Below are positions 12,940 through 23,070 of a DNA stretch of 64,000 bases, in pieces (within the stretch, counting starts at the first letter, position 1; each line of letters starts with the position of its first letter). The DNA is from Agrostemma githago (taxonomy: Eukaryota > Streptophyta > Magnoliopsida > Caryophyllales > Caryophyllaceae): the NCBI GenBank assembly GCA_958450325.1, contig OY288243.1, positions 3,696,586-3,760,585 of the forward strand, read 5' to 3'. Under the pieces are notes generated by a model. It was not told the origin of the DNA. It did not search any database and saw only the letters and a list, made by a program, of their open reading frames with translations. The position numbers were made by a program, and so were the translations under genes.

Positions 12940-13345
12940 CACGGTAGCGACTGATATCAGTAGCTAAGTTTTATATTTAGCGACTGAAATCAGTTGCTAA
13001 ATGATGCCACGTCGCACCATTTAGCGACTGAAATCAGTCGCTAACTGACGCTTTTAGCGACTGATATCAGTCGCTAAATCAGTCGCTAATTGACGCCATT
13101 AGCGACTGATTTCAGTCGCTAAAATGAGGCCATAGCGACTGATTTCAGTCGCTAAATTGAGGCCTTAGCTACTGATTTCAGTCGCTAAATTTAGCGACTG
13201 ATTTCAGTCGCGCGCTTTTTTAGCGACTGAAATCAGTCGCTAGAAGCGACTAACTGTAGCCACTGTCGCTTAGCGACTGTTGACAGTCGCGCGTCTGTTT
13301 TTTGCGACAGATGTCAGTAGCTAAGATCAGTCGCCAATGACTTTA
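12940..13345. repeat. Right subterminal repeats of CACTA-1
   Basis: More than ten self-complementary units of the type TAGCGACTGATTTCAGTCGCTAA in about 400 bases, ending at the terminal repeat. They mostly read GCGACTG/CAGTCGC, differing by one transition from the left-end set. Confidence 0.9.
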
Positions 13346-13700
13346 ACTCTTGTAGTGACCTTGCTGTAATTTTCTAACTCATCCCAGATTGTCTTGAGTC
13401 GTGTATAATACTCCACCACGGTCTCTCTTCCCTGTTTACACTCGTTCAAATTGCTCTTCAATTGATGAGCACGGGGAGCATTCCACTCTGGATATCTCTC
13501 TCGTAATTTGTCCCAAACCTCTTTGATTGGTTGCGAGAAACTAATGCTTGGTCGTAATTTCGGATCAATTACGTTCCGTAGCCAGGCTCATAACATGACA
13601 TTGCATTGTCTCCATGCCACGACTTCCAAGTTAGCTTCATCGCCATCTCCTTCCGGTTTCTTCACTCCCCCTTCTATGAATGCCAAATTGTTTTTGGCGT

Positions 13701-16247
13701 TGTGGACATGACATAGGTCCACCCCGACGCGGCCACGCGCAGATATGGGGAGGCGAATGAATCTCATGTGAGATGGATCTCGAGTTGAAATTTAAATCAA
13801 AGTTGGAGTTGCCACCGAACTTTGTGGGAGTTCGGGCTCATTCGAACCTACTTTATATCTTGGTGGGCCGTGCACAGAGTACGGCCCATTTCGATCTCAG
13901 ATTTTACGGGGTTCGTCCCTTTGCATTGCGATACCGATACCGACATTATCGGTTACCGTGTATTGAATGACTCTCATGCGCCAATGGTTTCGGGCATCCG
14001 GAAACCATGGTTCTGAGTAAGGGGTGAGGGTACGTGTTGGGAAGCCCACAAAGAACACCCAACCCCGCCCGCACTTAGCGGTCTCTACTAAGATATCGTT
14101 CGATTTTAGAATACGCGTGTTAGTAATTCGGTTGAAATGTTATGCAAACAGTATTTTCGACTAAACATGTGAATTATGTTTGATCTACGTCGTTTAATGC
14201 ATCTTTGAATTATGTCGAAGTTGTATTTAGCATGCGAGGTTCGTTTTAATACAATAAAACAAACAACAAAAATAAAGCGCGAAAATAGAAACATCAATCG
14301 GGTTAGTAACGACAAATTAGAATGATATAATAAGACATGATGGATGATTTTGAAAAGAATAGGACACGTGATGGACTTGACACGTGTTGATCGAAGTCAT
14401 AAAAATATTTGATACGGCTTATTGCATGTGAAGAGCTCACGTTTGGTGCGTGAAGAGCTCACGTTTGGTGCGTGAATGAGGTCACTCGGCCGAGTCATGG
14501 GGAAGACTCGGTCGAGTACTCTACTTAAAACCCCTCTACCGGTTTTTTTGGGGTGTCACTCGATCGAGTGGCCTATGGCACTCGGTCGAGTGCCTCCTGT
14601 ACGAACAAGGTTCGTTTCGGAATTTGGATTTCGAATTTGCTTTTAATTGTAAATCGATAATTTGTCAAGTCGTGCGAAAATATTGTATAATTTATGCTCG
14701 ACTTAATTTTCGATACTCGTCATATTCGATACTTGATTATAGAATCAATATCTAATATTTAGAGTGAATTTTAGAAAAGATATTATAAGTCGTTTTAAAT
14801 TGAACTAAGACGAAATAATTCCCTCCGCGTTATAATGTCGGTATTAATCCTTTCGGACTATGTGACAATTATTTCGGCATCAACAGGTTCATGCTAGCTC
14901 GATTCATTGACTAGTTATTTTAGACATAATATTCGACTACGGAGTCGATATCGTATCTTAAGAATAAACGTTTTATTTGTTTGATTGGAGCGAAAATCGA
15001 TTCCCTCCGCGTCACGACATCGCTATTAATCCTTGCGGATTGTGTGATGTTCGATTTGCATCAACAGGTTTCGTTCTAACCTTAAAAAAGGGATCTATTA
15101 CACCTAACGATAAATTTCCGCGATCGCACTGGGCCCTTGAGTGTTTAGGGTGGCGCTCCTCGAAGGGGTGCCACCTCTGTTACGACTCGTAAAGGGATTA
15201 GGAGGATCTTAGAACGAGATTTATCTATAGGTATACTCGATATAAAATTGTTTTGATAAATCGATTGTTTGTGCGATGCTTTAACGTTAATTATATAGTA
15301 ATAATATTAGCGTTATTAGAAACGAAAGAAGAAGAGAAAAAAAAACGAGAAGAAAAAGATGACGACGGGAAGAGACGAGAGAAAGAAAGAAAGAAAAGGA
15401 AGAAAATGGGGTTGAATTTACACCCTCAACCTACATGCTTTGTATTCTCGGAACGGGGCTTGTCTAGTTGTGGCTTAGCCACGGGAGCTTCGAGATGATA
15501 TAGGAAGAGTTATGGCGGTTTAAGGTTGAAGAAGGATGTAAGTTGTATTGAGAGGTAAAAATTGTAAGTTTGTAAGTCCCGTATTGTGTTGAGGGAGGTG
15601 GGGTATTTATAAGAAAATACCCCGACTTTGGATAGAAAAAGCCCGGTTTTGGATGAAAGGAAACACCCGGTTTTGGATAGGAAGAAGTTCCGATTTTGGA
15701 TAAAAAAGGGGCCACTCGACCGAGTGGTGCATGACACTTGATCGAATGCCCGGTTTGACATCGGTTCTCGTGGGTTTTATGAGCCTACTCGACCGAGTGG
15801 GCCGGTCCACTCGATCGAGTGGTTTGGTCGGGAGGGAGGTTTCTTTAAAGATAGAGTTTTATCTCTAACGAAGTTGTTTAATTGCTTTGATCCTCTTTGT
15901 AGCTGATTTTTGTGTAGTCTTTGACTTCGGGTCAGACTTTCAAAGCTGCGCGACTGTTTTTTATGTCTCAGAAATGCTTTTGACCGGGGTTTGACCCGGT
16001 CGCTAAAAGACAGTTTTGCCCTTGGTGTCGGTTTTGACCCAAATTAGTCTATTTGATTAGAAACGACCCACCGGGCCTGAATTTGAGGTTGGTTTTGTGA
16101 GATTTGTACTCCGTAAAAAGCCCAAGCCAAATACTAACGATTTTGAGTCCATATTCGAGTATGTTAAAGCACGTTTGCGTCCGATCATCATCGGGTGTTT
16201 GTCGGAAGCTGCTATAGACACCTGGCAGCCAAATGTGGGTGTCTACA
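13701..16247. mobile_element. Solo-LTR-like element, 2547 bp
   Basis: It begins TGTGGACATG, ends TGTCTACA (imperfect inverted TG...CA ends) and is flanked by a perfect 5-bp duplication GGCGT (13696-13700 and 16248-16252). It interrupts copia gag exactly between residues of KNRLDA and KNNLAF. No internal coding region, primer-binding site or second LTR is visible, so a solo LTR is the simplest reading; a non-autonomous element without LTRs is an alternative. It contains two diverged copies of a unit of about 180 bp (about 14810-14900 and 14990-15080, both with TTCCCTCCGCG... and CATCAACAGGTT), and seven ACTCGRYCGAGT palindromes. Confidence 0.85.
14484..15820. repeat. Seven ACTCGRYCGAGT palindromes within the solo LTR
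   Basis: Twelve-base near-perfect or perfect palindromes at 14484-14495, 14506-14517, 14558-14569, 14580-14591, 15714-15725, 15787-15798 and 15809-15820, with a degenerate copy near 15735. They form two clusters near the two halves of the element. Confidence 0.85.
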
Positions 16248-16499
16248 GGCGTCTAATCTGTTCTTTACCGCCTCTGACCACATGTCATAGTTACTTCCGT
16301 TAAAGATAATCTGAGTAACATTGAGGCTAGGACTGTCGGAAGGGTGCAAGTACATGGGAGATGACATCGGGATGGTCTTTGGACCGATCCTGCCTTCCTT
16401 GGGTTTTCCTCATCGCCGGCCATGGTGAACTCCTGGACCCGAGGATTTTCGTTTTGTGTAGTTTGTTGTGTGGATCGCTCAATTAGAGCTCTGATACTA

Positions 16500-16713
16500 T
16501 GAAAAACTCTTGTGTATGTGAGAAGGATAAACTCTCTGTCTTTCTCATTGAATTCCAATCAGAGTACAATGCAGGATATATACTACCTTTACAATATCTT
16601 TCGATATCTTCTATCACAAGTAACTATAATATGCCTATACAATCCAATATCTATCCCCTAAATATGAAAAATATAATAAGAGAATATGCTAGAATATACA
16701 TAATATTCTTTCA
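16500..16713 (-). repeat. 5' LTR of the copia element, 214 bp
   Basis: Ends TGAAAAACTC (16500) and ATTCTTTCA (ending 16713). The adjacent primer-binding site at 16488-16499 (one mismatch from TGGTATCAGAGC) shows it is the upstream LTR on the minus strand. The outer flank GGTAT (16714-16718) would be the target duplication; its partner is outside the window. Confidence 0.75.
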
Positions 16714-17499
16714 GGTATCGTGTTGTTATATTGAGTTCAAATCAATTTTGGTTCGATTCAGATTGAATTAGGTTTCAGGTTTTATCACGTGCTAATCATA
16801 TTGGGTGTTCGACCAATAGAGGCATATAGCTGACAAAAGTTGACCCGACCTAACCCGACCCGATAGAACCCAAAAATTTAGTAATCCAAAATCGCTCAGA
16901 CCTGACCCTCTTATGACCTGACACCCAATAATCTGTAACCCAAACCCGACCAGACTTGACCCTCTTATGACCCAACTCGCTAGATCACTTGACCTGATAT
17001 GACCCTACTCAATAGCGTCTCAACCCAAAAGAAATGTTGACCTGATATGACCCGACTCAAGTATGACCACACCGTCCTCAATACGCTTCCGTGGCCTCAA
17101 GGTGAGCTTCCCAAGTCCAAGTCCAAGTCCAACTGCACCTCCAAGTAAAGCACTGTAAAAGTGTAATTTACACTTTTAGACTAGACCAATAGACTCACTG
17201 GTCACTACTGTAGAGTGGAGGAGGAGGAGGAGGGTGTAATTATTCATTATTCATTACTATTATTGATTATTGATGTTAAAACAGTAGAGGGTCGGGGTGT
17301 ACCCCAGCACATGAGTGTGCTTTAATCACGCCATTGCAACTCATATTCTACTCCAACCACCTCATCAATGGCGTCCACTCCACCTCCAATGTGAAAAGAA
17401 TCAATCATCTCTTTCTCAATCCACCATTCACAAAAGTCAACATTTATACACACTACTCTATCATATCATATCACATTCACACTCACTCACTCAACGTCA
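16714..17499. promoter_or_regulatory. Upstream region of the remorin gene
   Basis: Noncoding. From 16840 to 17060 there is a degenerate TGACCCGAC/TGACCTGA repeat. At 17215-17270 come GGA and ATT microsatellite runs, then a pyrimidine- and CACTCA-rich stretch up to the start codon that looks like 5' untranslated leader. No TATA box was assigned with confidence. Confidence 0.35.
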
Positions 17500-20348
17500 A
17501 TGGCGGATATCCGACCTGTCATTGATCGAGACATCAGTCCTAACTCCGTCATTTTAACCTTCCACCCCAACTTACCCTCCCTCTTCTCCTCCTCCTCCTC
17601 CAACTCCGACCACCATGAAAACACCACCGCCTTTTCTCAAGTATATTAGTATTCACTAATTATGCATGTTTATTTATTTATTTATTTTCTACTCGTATTA
17701 GATTTAGTAGTAATAATAATATTTGTTTTTGTGGGTTTGATTAGGTGAAACAGCGATTAGATCTGGGTCGAAGAGAATCAAACAAAATAAGTGCAGTAGA
17801 AAGCAGTCGCAGCAGCAGCAACAATAATAAAGTTCAAAAAGCTAAAGGTAGAATTCAAATTTGATTTCCAGATTGTTTGTATTATTACAATTGTACTCTA
17901 TTTTTATTTTGTTTTTTTGTCGTCCACTCTTTTCACAATCTTGTTTTTATTGGAGACACATTACGATTTCATATAATGATTCATGTTAGCCGACCCCAAC
18001 CCCAAATGTGTGAGTGTGATGTTGTTTCACATTGTGTTTACCTTTTTCAAACATGTGACCGCAGTTTACTCAGAAGAAAACAACAATAGTGTACTAGTAC
18101 ATCATCATCATCATCATGTTCTTGAAGAAGAATTCCACGCCTTAGATTCTGCTAGAAGCTCCTTTTCTTTAGCTCTCAAAGGTACATTCATTTCATTAAA
18201 ATACGTCTCTAAAAATGAATAAATGGCTGAGACGGAGGAAGTTGAATTTTGGGTTGGGTTCTTCTGAAATTTTGTTGTGATAATAGAGTGTCAGGAAAGA
18301 AGGACGAGATCTGAAGCGTTCGCGAGGAAATTAGAAAGAAGGCGGCCGGCTTCACTTGATCTCAACAATAATAGTAGTAATAGTAGTAGTAATAATAGTA
18401 GTGTGGTCAATGTAGTTAGCTTGTCGCCTCGATTAGGAGCGATTATGAAGAAGAGTACAGCCACGAGTATACGGAAATCAGGGAATTTTCTGAGCCCGGG
18501 GACGCCGAATTATAGGGGAGTAGGGGGTAATGTTGTTGTTAATAAAGGGTGGAGTTCGGAGAGGGTGGCTATGCCATCGAATGGTAATAGGAGGCAAGTT
18601 GGTGCAGCTTTGCTTCCTTTGAATAATAATGGAAATGCATTGCCTTCCAAGTGGGAGGATGCGGAGAGGTGGATATTTAGTCCGGTCGCAGGAGATGGTG
18701 GGGTTGGTGGTGGTGGTGGTGGTGGTGGGTCCGGGAGGCCGTCATCGTGTCAGCAGCAACAGCAGGTGGTGAGGCGGCCCAAGGCGAAGAGTGGCCCACT
18801 TGGGGCGCCTGGATTGGCATATTATTCTATGTATTCACCTGCGTTGCCAATGTATGACGGGGTTAATATGGGCGGGCGTATGGATGGGTCACCATTCTCA
18901 GCGGGTGTAATGAAGGCGGAAGGGTGGTCATTTAGGGCGGGTGACGCAGGTGGTGGAAGCTTTGGAAATAGTCTTGAGCCTTGCATTGCGAGGTCTGTGA
19001 GTGTGCACGGGTGTACTGACCTTGTTTGTCAAGCTTCTTTGCCTACCTCTCAAGGTTTGAGTTTTAAAGTTTATGCGTGTTTTTACTTCTTTTTTTTGTT
19101 TTTGTTATTGCCATTAGAGTTTGTTAGAAGTTAAAACTGCAACTCTGTGTCTGTACCCTTGAATCGACCTGTATTCGATTAGGTGGTGATGTGTGTGTGT
19201 GTGTGATAACGAGTCTAGATTTCAAGACAGCACTCCTGTCTATTCTAAAACATCATATTAGCTAGCTCTGAAAGTTTCTCTCCAAAAAATCCTGCTATTC
19301 TCTCCATTCCATTTGATTCTATACATTTGTGTAATACACGTGAGGTGTATATTTAATCAAACTTATAGAATCGAATGCAGTGGATGGAGTACATTATTTG
19401 CGTCTTAGACTCTTAATACTACCAGACCTCACTCGTTCAATTTAATTGAACTCAGATGAAAAGAATGACAATGTGAAGGATAGTGCCGACAATGTATCTC
19501 GTGTTGTATCTAGAAGGGACATGGCTACCCAGATGAGCCCTGATGGTAGCTGCCACTCTTCGCCTAGGAGATTAACATTTTCCCCATCGACCCCATCCAA
19601 TCTTCCAATTGTGGAAGTCCAGAGTTATTGTTCCTCTAAACAAGAAGTTAGAGATGTCCAGATTGATGAAAGGGTTACTGTGACTCGATGGTCAAAGAAA
19701 CATAGAGTACGAGCTCCTGGTAAAGGCTCAGAAGATGTTGATGATTGGAAACTGAAGGCCGTTGAACCTTGTTCGTCTGCTTGGGAAATGTCGGAATCAG
19801 TTAAGAGCCTCTCAAAGTATGTACTCACAATATAGCACATTGACAAAATAAAGTTGAGATACAGATTCAATCGAAGATAAATTTTCCTAGACTCATTTGG
19901 TTTTTTTCTATTTTCGGAACAGGTCTAGGAGAGAGGAAGCTAAAATTACAGCATGGGAAAACCTGCAGAGGGCAAAAGCTGAGGCAGCTATACGCAAACT
20001 TGAGGTTATGCTTTGAATTCCACTTGATGACATTCAAATTTTGTAACGAACCAATAGTTGAAGCCAACGCTTGTTTCGTGTGGTTGTAAATGACGGTTGT
20101 GGTTTTATATACTGGGCACTGACAGTTGAATGATGCAGATGAAACTAGAAAAGAAGAGATCGTCATCAATAGATAAGATCATGAAGAAACTGAAATCTGC
20201 CCAGAAGAAAGCCCAAGAAATGAGAAGTGCAATATTAACCAGCCAGTCTCTGCAAGTATCGAAACCAGACAATAATGTAATGTCTCTGCGAAGAACCAGA
20301 CAGCAGATGGGCTCCCTGAGCGGCTGCTTTACATGCCACGCGTTCTGA
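17500..20348 (+). CDS. Remorin family protein, group 6 (593 aa)
   Basis: Remorins are plant-specific proteins that attach to the inner face of the plasma membrane through their C-terminus and organise membrane nanodomains. Seven exons join in frame: 17500-17640, 17745-17847, 18065-18181, 18287-19054, 19456-19816, 19923-20004 and 20139-20348 (TGA). The N-terminal three quarters are low-complexity, with a His6 run (18101-18118), Asn/Ser runs and a Gly8 tract (about 18710-18728). The remorin C-terminal domain lies at about residues 470-565: DDWKLKAVEP, AWE, then the coiled coil EEAKITAWENLQRAKAEAAI and KLEKKRSSSIDKIMKKLKSA. The protein ends CFTCHAF, a Cys-containing tail of the kind used for membrane anchoring by S-acylation. 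The long disordered N-terminus is typical of group 6. Start choice: the first in-frame ATG, giving MADIRPV. Confidence 0.9.
19298..19391. mobile_element. Short Stowaway-like MITE in remorin intron 4
   Basis: About 90 bases with inverted ends: CTCCATTCCATTTGATTCTATA at the left and its imperfect complement, ending GGATGGAGTA, at the right, around a short AT-rich loop. The ends resemble the CTCCCTCC Stowaway terminus. Confidence 0.5.
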
Positions 20349-22533
20349 AAGACGAGGTAATTTCATTATTTGAGAATGTTGTATCCTATATCGTTACAAG
20401 TTAGATCGGACATTGATTTATTATTACAAATCATTGTCATTTTTCCTGCTGCTGCTGTATGAAAAGGATTCTTGCATTCATTTGTTGTACGTAGCTGCTT
20501 GTTGACTTATGTCATGTATAGGATGCTATTAACAAGTACTTGATCTTCGGCTTTTGAAAGAAACCTACGTTAAGTGTAAATCTTGTCGTGTGTTACATGT
20601 CAAATATGCTCTGAATTGGGTTGGGTTGGGTTGGAGGCAAATGGAGAAACACCAAGACCCTCATCCTTTCCCTTTCCTCCGTTTGTACTAGTTACAGTTA
20701 CTACAGGGCGTTATTTGTTCACGTATGCTTATTATTAAAGCTTGAATCCCATGCTTGATCGTCACTTATTCCATGAATCTTCATGTGAAAACTGTTGTTT
20801 CTTTCCCTTTCTGTTTCCCTGAATTTTGTACACGGTTGTGACGTTATCTTTTTTTTTAAATGATCGAGGATGCAATGCAAGCGATTCTTATGCCAAGATA
20901 TGGCATGGTGGTTGTGTGTATTCTGTTAAACGAGTGTCTATGATAAGCTATATATATATTTGAACAATTTTAACATTATGACGGATATGCTCATCTTAAG
21001 GAAGACCAACTGCATAAACAATACTACTAAGAGTATAAAGCAAGTTGGTTGGGTGATAGAGTGATAGGTCACATTGAAAATGTAGCTATCTAGTTCAGAA
21101 GCGTGCTTAGTACATAGCCACAATAGTACAATAGCCAAGATGTATATGGTTCACAGACCAGTACTCCCTCCCATTTAATGGAATCATACCATTTGATTAA
21201 AATATACCTCACATATATTCAATCCCTCCCATTTAATGAAATCATACTATTTGATTAAAATATATCTCACATATATTCAATCTTTGATAGGGTTTTAGTG
21301 AATATGGGAGGTAGGTTTTAGGTTGAAAATTGGCTTAAATGTATTTTACAAGGAGTATTTTTCTAATTTTATGAATAATTCAAAGTACCATTTGGCTCTC
21401 GGTTATAAATCTGGTCTATCGATTCGGTAATTATTGTTTAGAAATTTTCAGTTCGAATATTGTTCGGTGATATTGAATTAAAATTCTATTGGTTCAATTC
21501 AGTTTCAATCTATTTTAGGGTATTATTCATTCTAATCGTATTAGGTGTTTGATCGGTTCCTAACAAGGCTAAAGTCATATATCACCTAAGTCAAAAATAA
21601 CCTAGCGAAATACTAGTTGTTATCTAACGGTAAATAGGGTCGGATTCAAATAGAGAAGGCCAAATATTGTTAATTACGAGTAATAATTATCTAAATCAAT
21701 TCAACTACTTCGTATTTCAATTTGGTTGTTGATTTGTAATCTTAACTAGAGTGCGAATATAAACTAGAGATGTTATAACAATGTTAAGAATCTAACGTGT
21801 TCATGTTCACTATGCAATTAAATTGAATAATGTTAACTAAACGAAATTACTTTTTCTGACAAAATTTTACTCAATCATAAATTCATAATGAATATACCCT
21901 AATTTTTCAAGTTTACGTAGACTATATGTAATTTACTATTTTAACGTAACTCTTTACCTCTTTAATCCTAAAAAATCTTCATCAACTTCAATTATGGATT
22001 ATAAAAGCAAGTCCAATGACAAATTGACAAGCTACAAATGCATGTAGTTTGTCTTACCACGTCGATCTTTTAGCTACTTCGTTTTTCAACTGCATACCGT
22101 TCAAACGGTGGATAGTAACATCTTGTAGCTACTTCATGACTGGATATCAGACTCACCCCCACGTTTGAGCCCGTTTGAATAAGCAATCAACCATGTATAC
22201 TCCCGGTCTCCTTAAAGCCATTAGTTTCGCTCTCGTTACCATTACCAGACCCATGTTTTCCGCAAACGCACGCAGCAATCGACTTTTTACCATAAAATTG
22301 CTACTCGTAATTTTCAGATTTGCCGTATGGTACAAGTGTACAACAATTGTACTCCGTACTAAATAATCTAATTAAAGTGATACGAGTTGTAACTTTTTAC
22401 CATAAATTATTAATTGATATTAATTTCAGATGTATCAGATGGTATACATATTAGATGGAATGGTTTAGTTACTATTTCCGTCTCACCAATAGAGTAATAT
22501 ACTCCGTAAAAGACAACAAATGATCGAGCGAGC
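20349..22533. other. Remorin 3' region and intergenic spacer
   Basis: 3' untranslated sequence runs into an AT-rich spacer. It holds a tandemly doubled 58-bp MITE half (21165-21281) and a stretch at 21420-21570 that resembles 16730-16830 on the other side of the gene (TTGGTTC-ATTCAG, CTAATC-TATT-GGTGTT). Two TACTCCGTA motifs lie at 22350 and 22500. No gene is visible. Confidence 0.5.
21165..21281. repeat. Tandem duplication of a 58-bp Stowaway-like half
   Basis: Two direct copies of TCCCTCCCATTTAATGGAAT-type sequence (21165-21222 and 21223-21281) differ at only a few positions. The sequence matches the end of Stowaway-like MITEs but no opposite terminus follows. Confidence 0.7.
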
Positions 22534-23070
22534 TAGGGATGGCAACGGATCCGGGATCCGATCCGGATCCGCAAGATCCGGTCCGCACGGATCGGATATG
22601 AATCCTAAATTTTGAGATCCGTTGGATATGGATCCGGATCCGGATCCGCTATCTTTAAACGGATCCGGATCTGGATCTTAATAAATAAATCCGGATCCGG
22701 ATCCGCAAATCCGTTTTATTAAAAAATTAACAATAATAAAAAACTTAGAATTTTAATTTGTGTTTTTTTTGGTTATTTCAAAGAATCTTTTTTTAGTTTA
22801 TTAATCGTTGATTATGAATCTTTATATTCAATTTTATTTGTAAAATTATGAAAATTAATATGGTCGTAAATACGTATTAATTAAAAATTTTGTAGAATTT
22901 AAGTAAGAAATTGGATCCGCGGATCCAATCCGGATCCGGTCCAGATCCGGCGGATCCGGATCTGGATCTACAATTTTGAGATCCGTCGGATCCGGATCCG
23001 CTACTAGGAGTGCGGATCTGGATCTGGATCCATGCGGATCCGGTCCGGATCCGGTCCGTTGTCATCCCTA
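22534..23070. mobile_element. GGATCC-rich hAT-like MITE, 537 bp
   Basis: The ends are TAGGGATGGCAACGGATCCGG and its complement CCGGTCCGTTGTCATCCCTA, a TIR of about 20 bases. TAGGGATGGCAA-type ends are typical of plant hAT non-autonomous elements. It is flanked by AGCGAG on both sides (22527-22532 and 23071-23076), part of a probable 8-bp duplication. Two arrays of (GGATCC)n/(GGATCT)n occupy each end, around an AT-rich centre (about 22720-22900). It is noncoding. Confidence 0.7.

Larger units (their letters stand above)
8522..13357 (+). mobile_element. CACTA (En/Spm) transposon CACTA-1, 4836 bp
   Basis: The terminal repeats are CACTACAAGAA (8522) and TCTTGTAGTG (ending 13357), flanked on both sides by the 3-bp duplication ACC (8519-8521 and 13358-13360). 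Arrays of subterminal repeats follow at both ends. Inside are a TNP2-type transposase gene truncated at its 3' part and the 3' exons of a TNPA/PTTA-like gene, both on the plus strand. The missing middle (the TNP2 C-terminus and the start of the second gene) makes it a deletion derivative. It is probably non-autonomous but could be mobilised by enzymes from a complete relative. It sits inside copia gag/integrase sequence, so it is younger than that element. Confidence 0.95.
8149..16713 (-). mobile_element. Ty1/copia retrotransposon split by three insertions
   Basis: The remaining pieces, in minus-strand coding order, are: a 214-bp 5' LTR (16500-16713); a primer-binding site (TAGTATCAGAGC, 16488-16499); the gag N-terminus with LHPSDSPSLNVTQIIFNGSN (about 16255-16360); gag middle with IKEVWDKLRERYPEWNAPRA and VEYYTRLKTIWDELENYSK (about 13361-13695); and the integrase C-terminal part with ARALRFQ-type, TPYELLYKRKPKLDHLRVLG and RIFVSRDVQ motifs (about 8149-8521). 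Insertions at 13701-16247 and 8522-13357 separate the pieces, and the third insertion removes everything after integrase from view. With the CACTA removed, gag (CTCRATTSIS) runs directly into integrase, so protease and most of integrase had already been deleted. A stop codon also interrupts gag (near 13585). The 3' LTR is outside the window. Confidence 0.85.

Noticed and set aside
12940..13345. Regularly spaced palindromes that could suggest a CRISPR array
   Set aside because: Spacers are not unique or constant in length and the setting is a CACTA terminus in a plant genome; subterminal repeats explain them.
20612..20636. TTGGGTTGGGTTGGG run that looks telomere-like
   Set aside because: The plant telomere unit is TTTAGGG; this is a short simple repeat downstream of the remorin gene.
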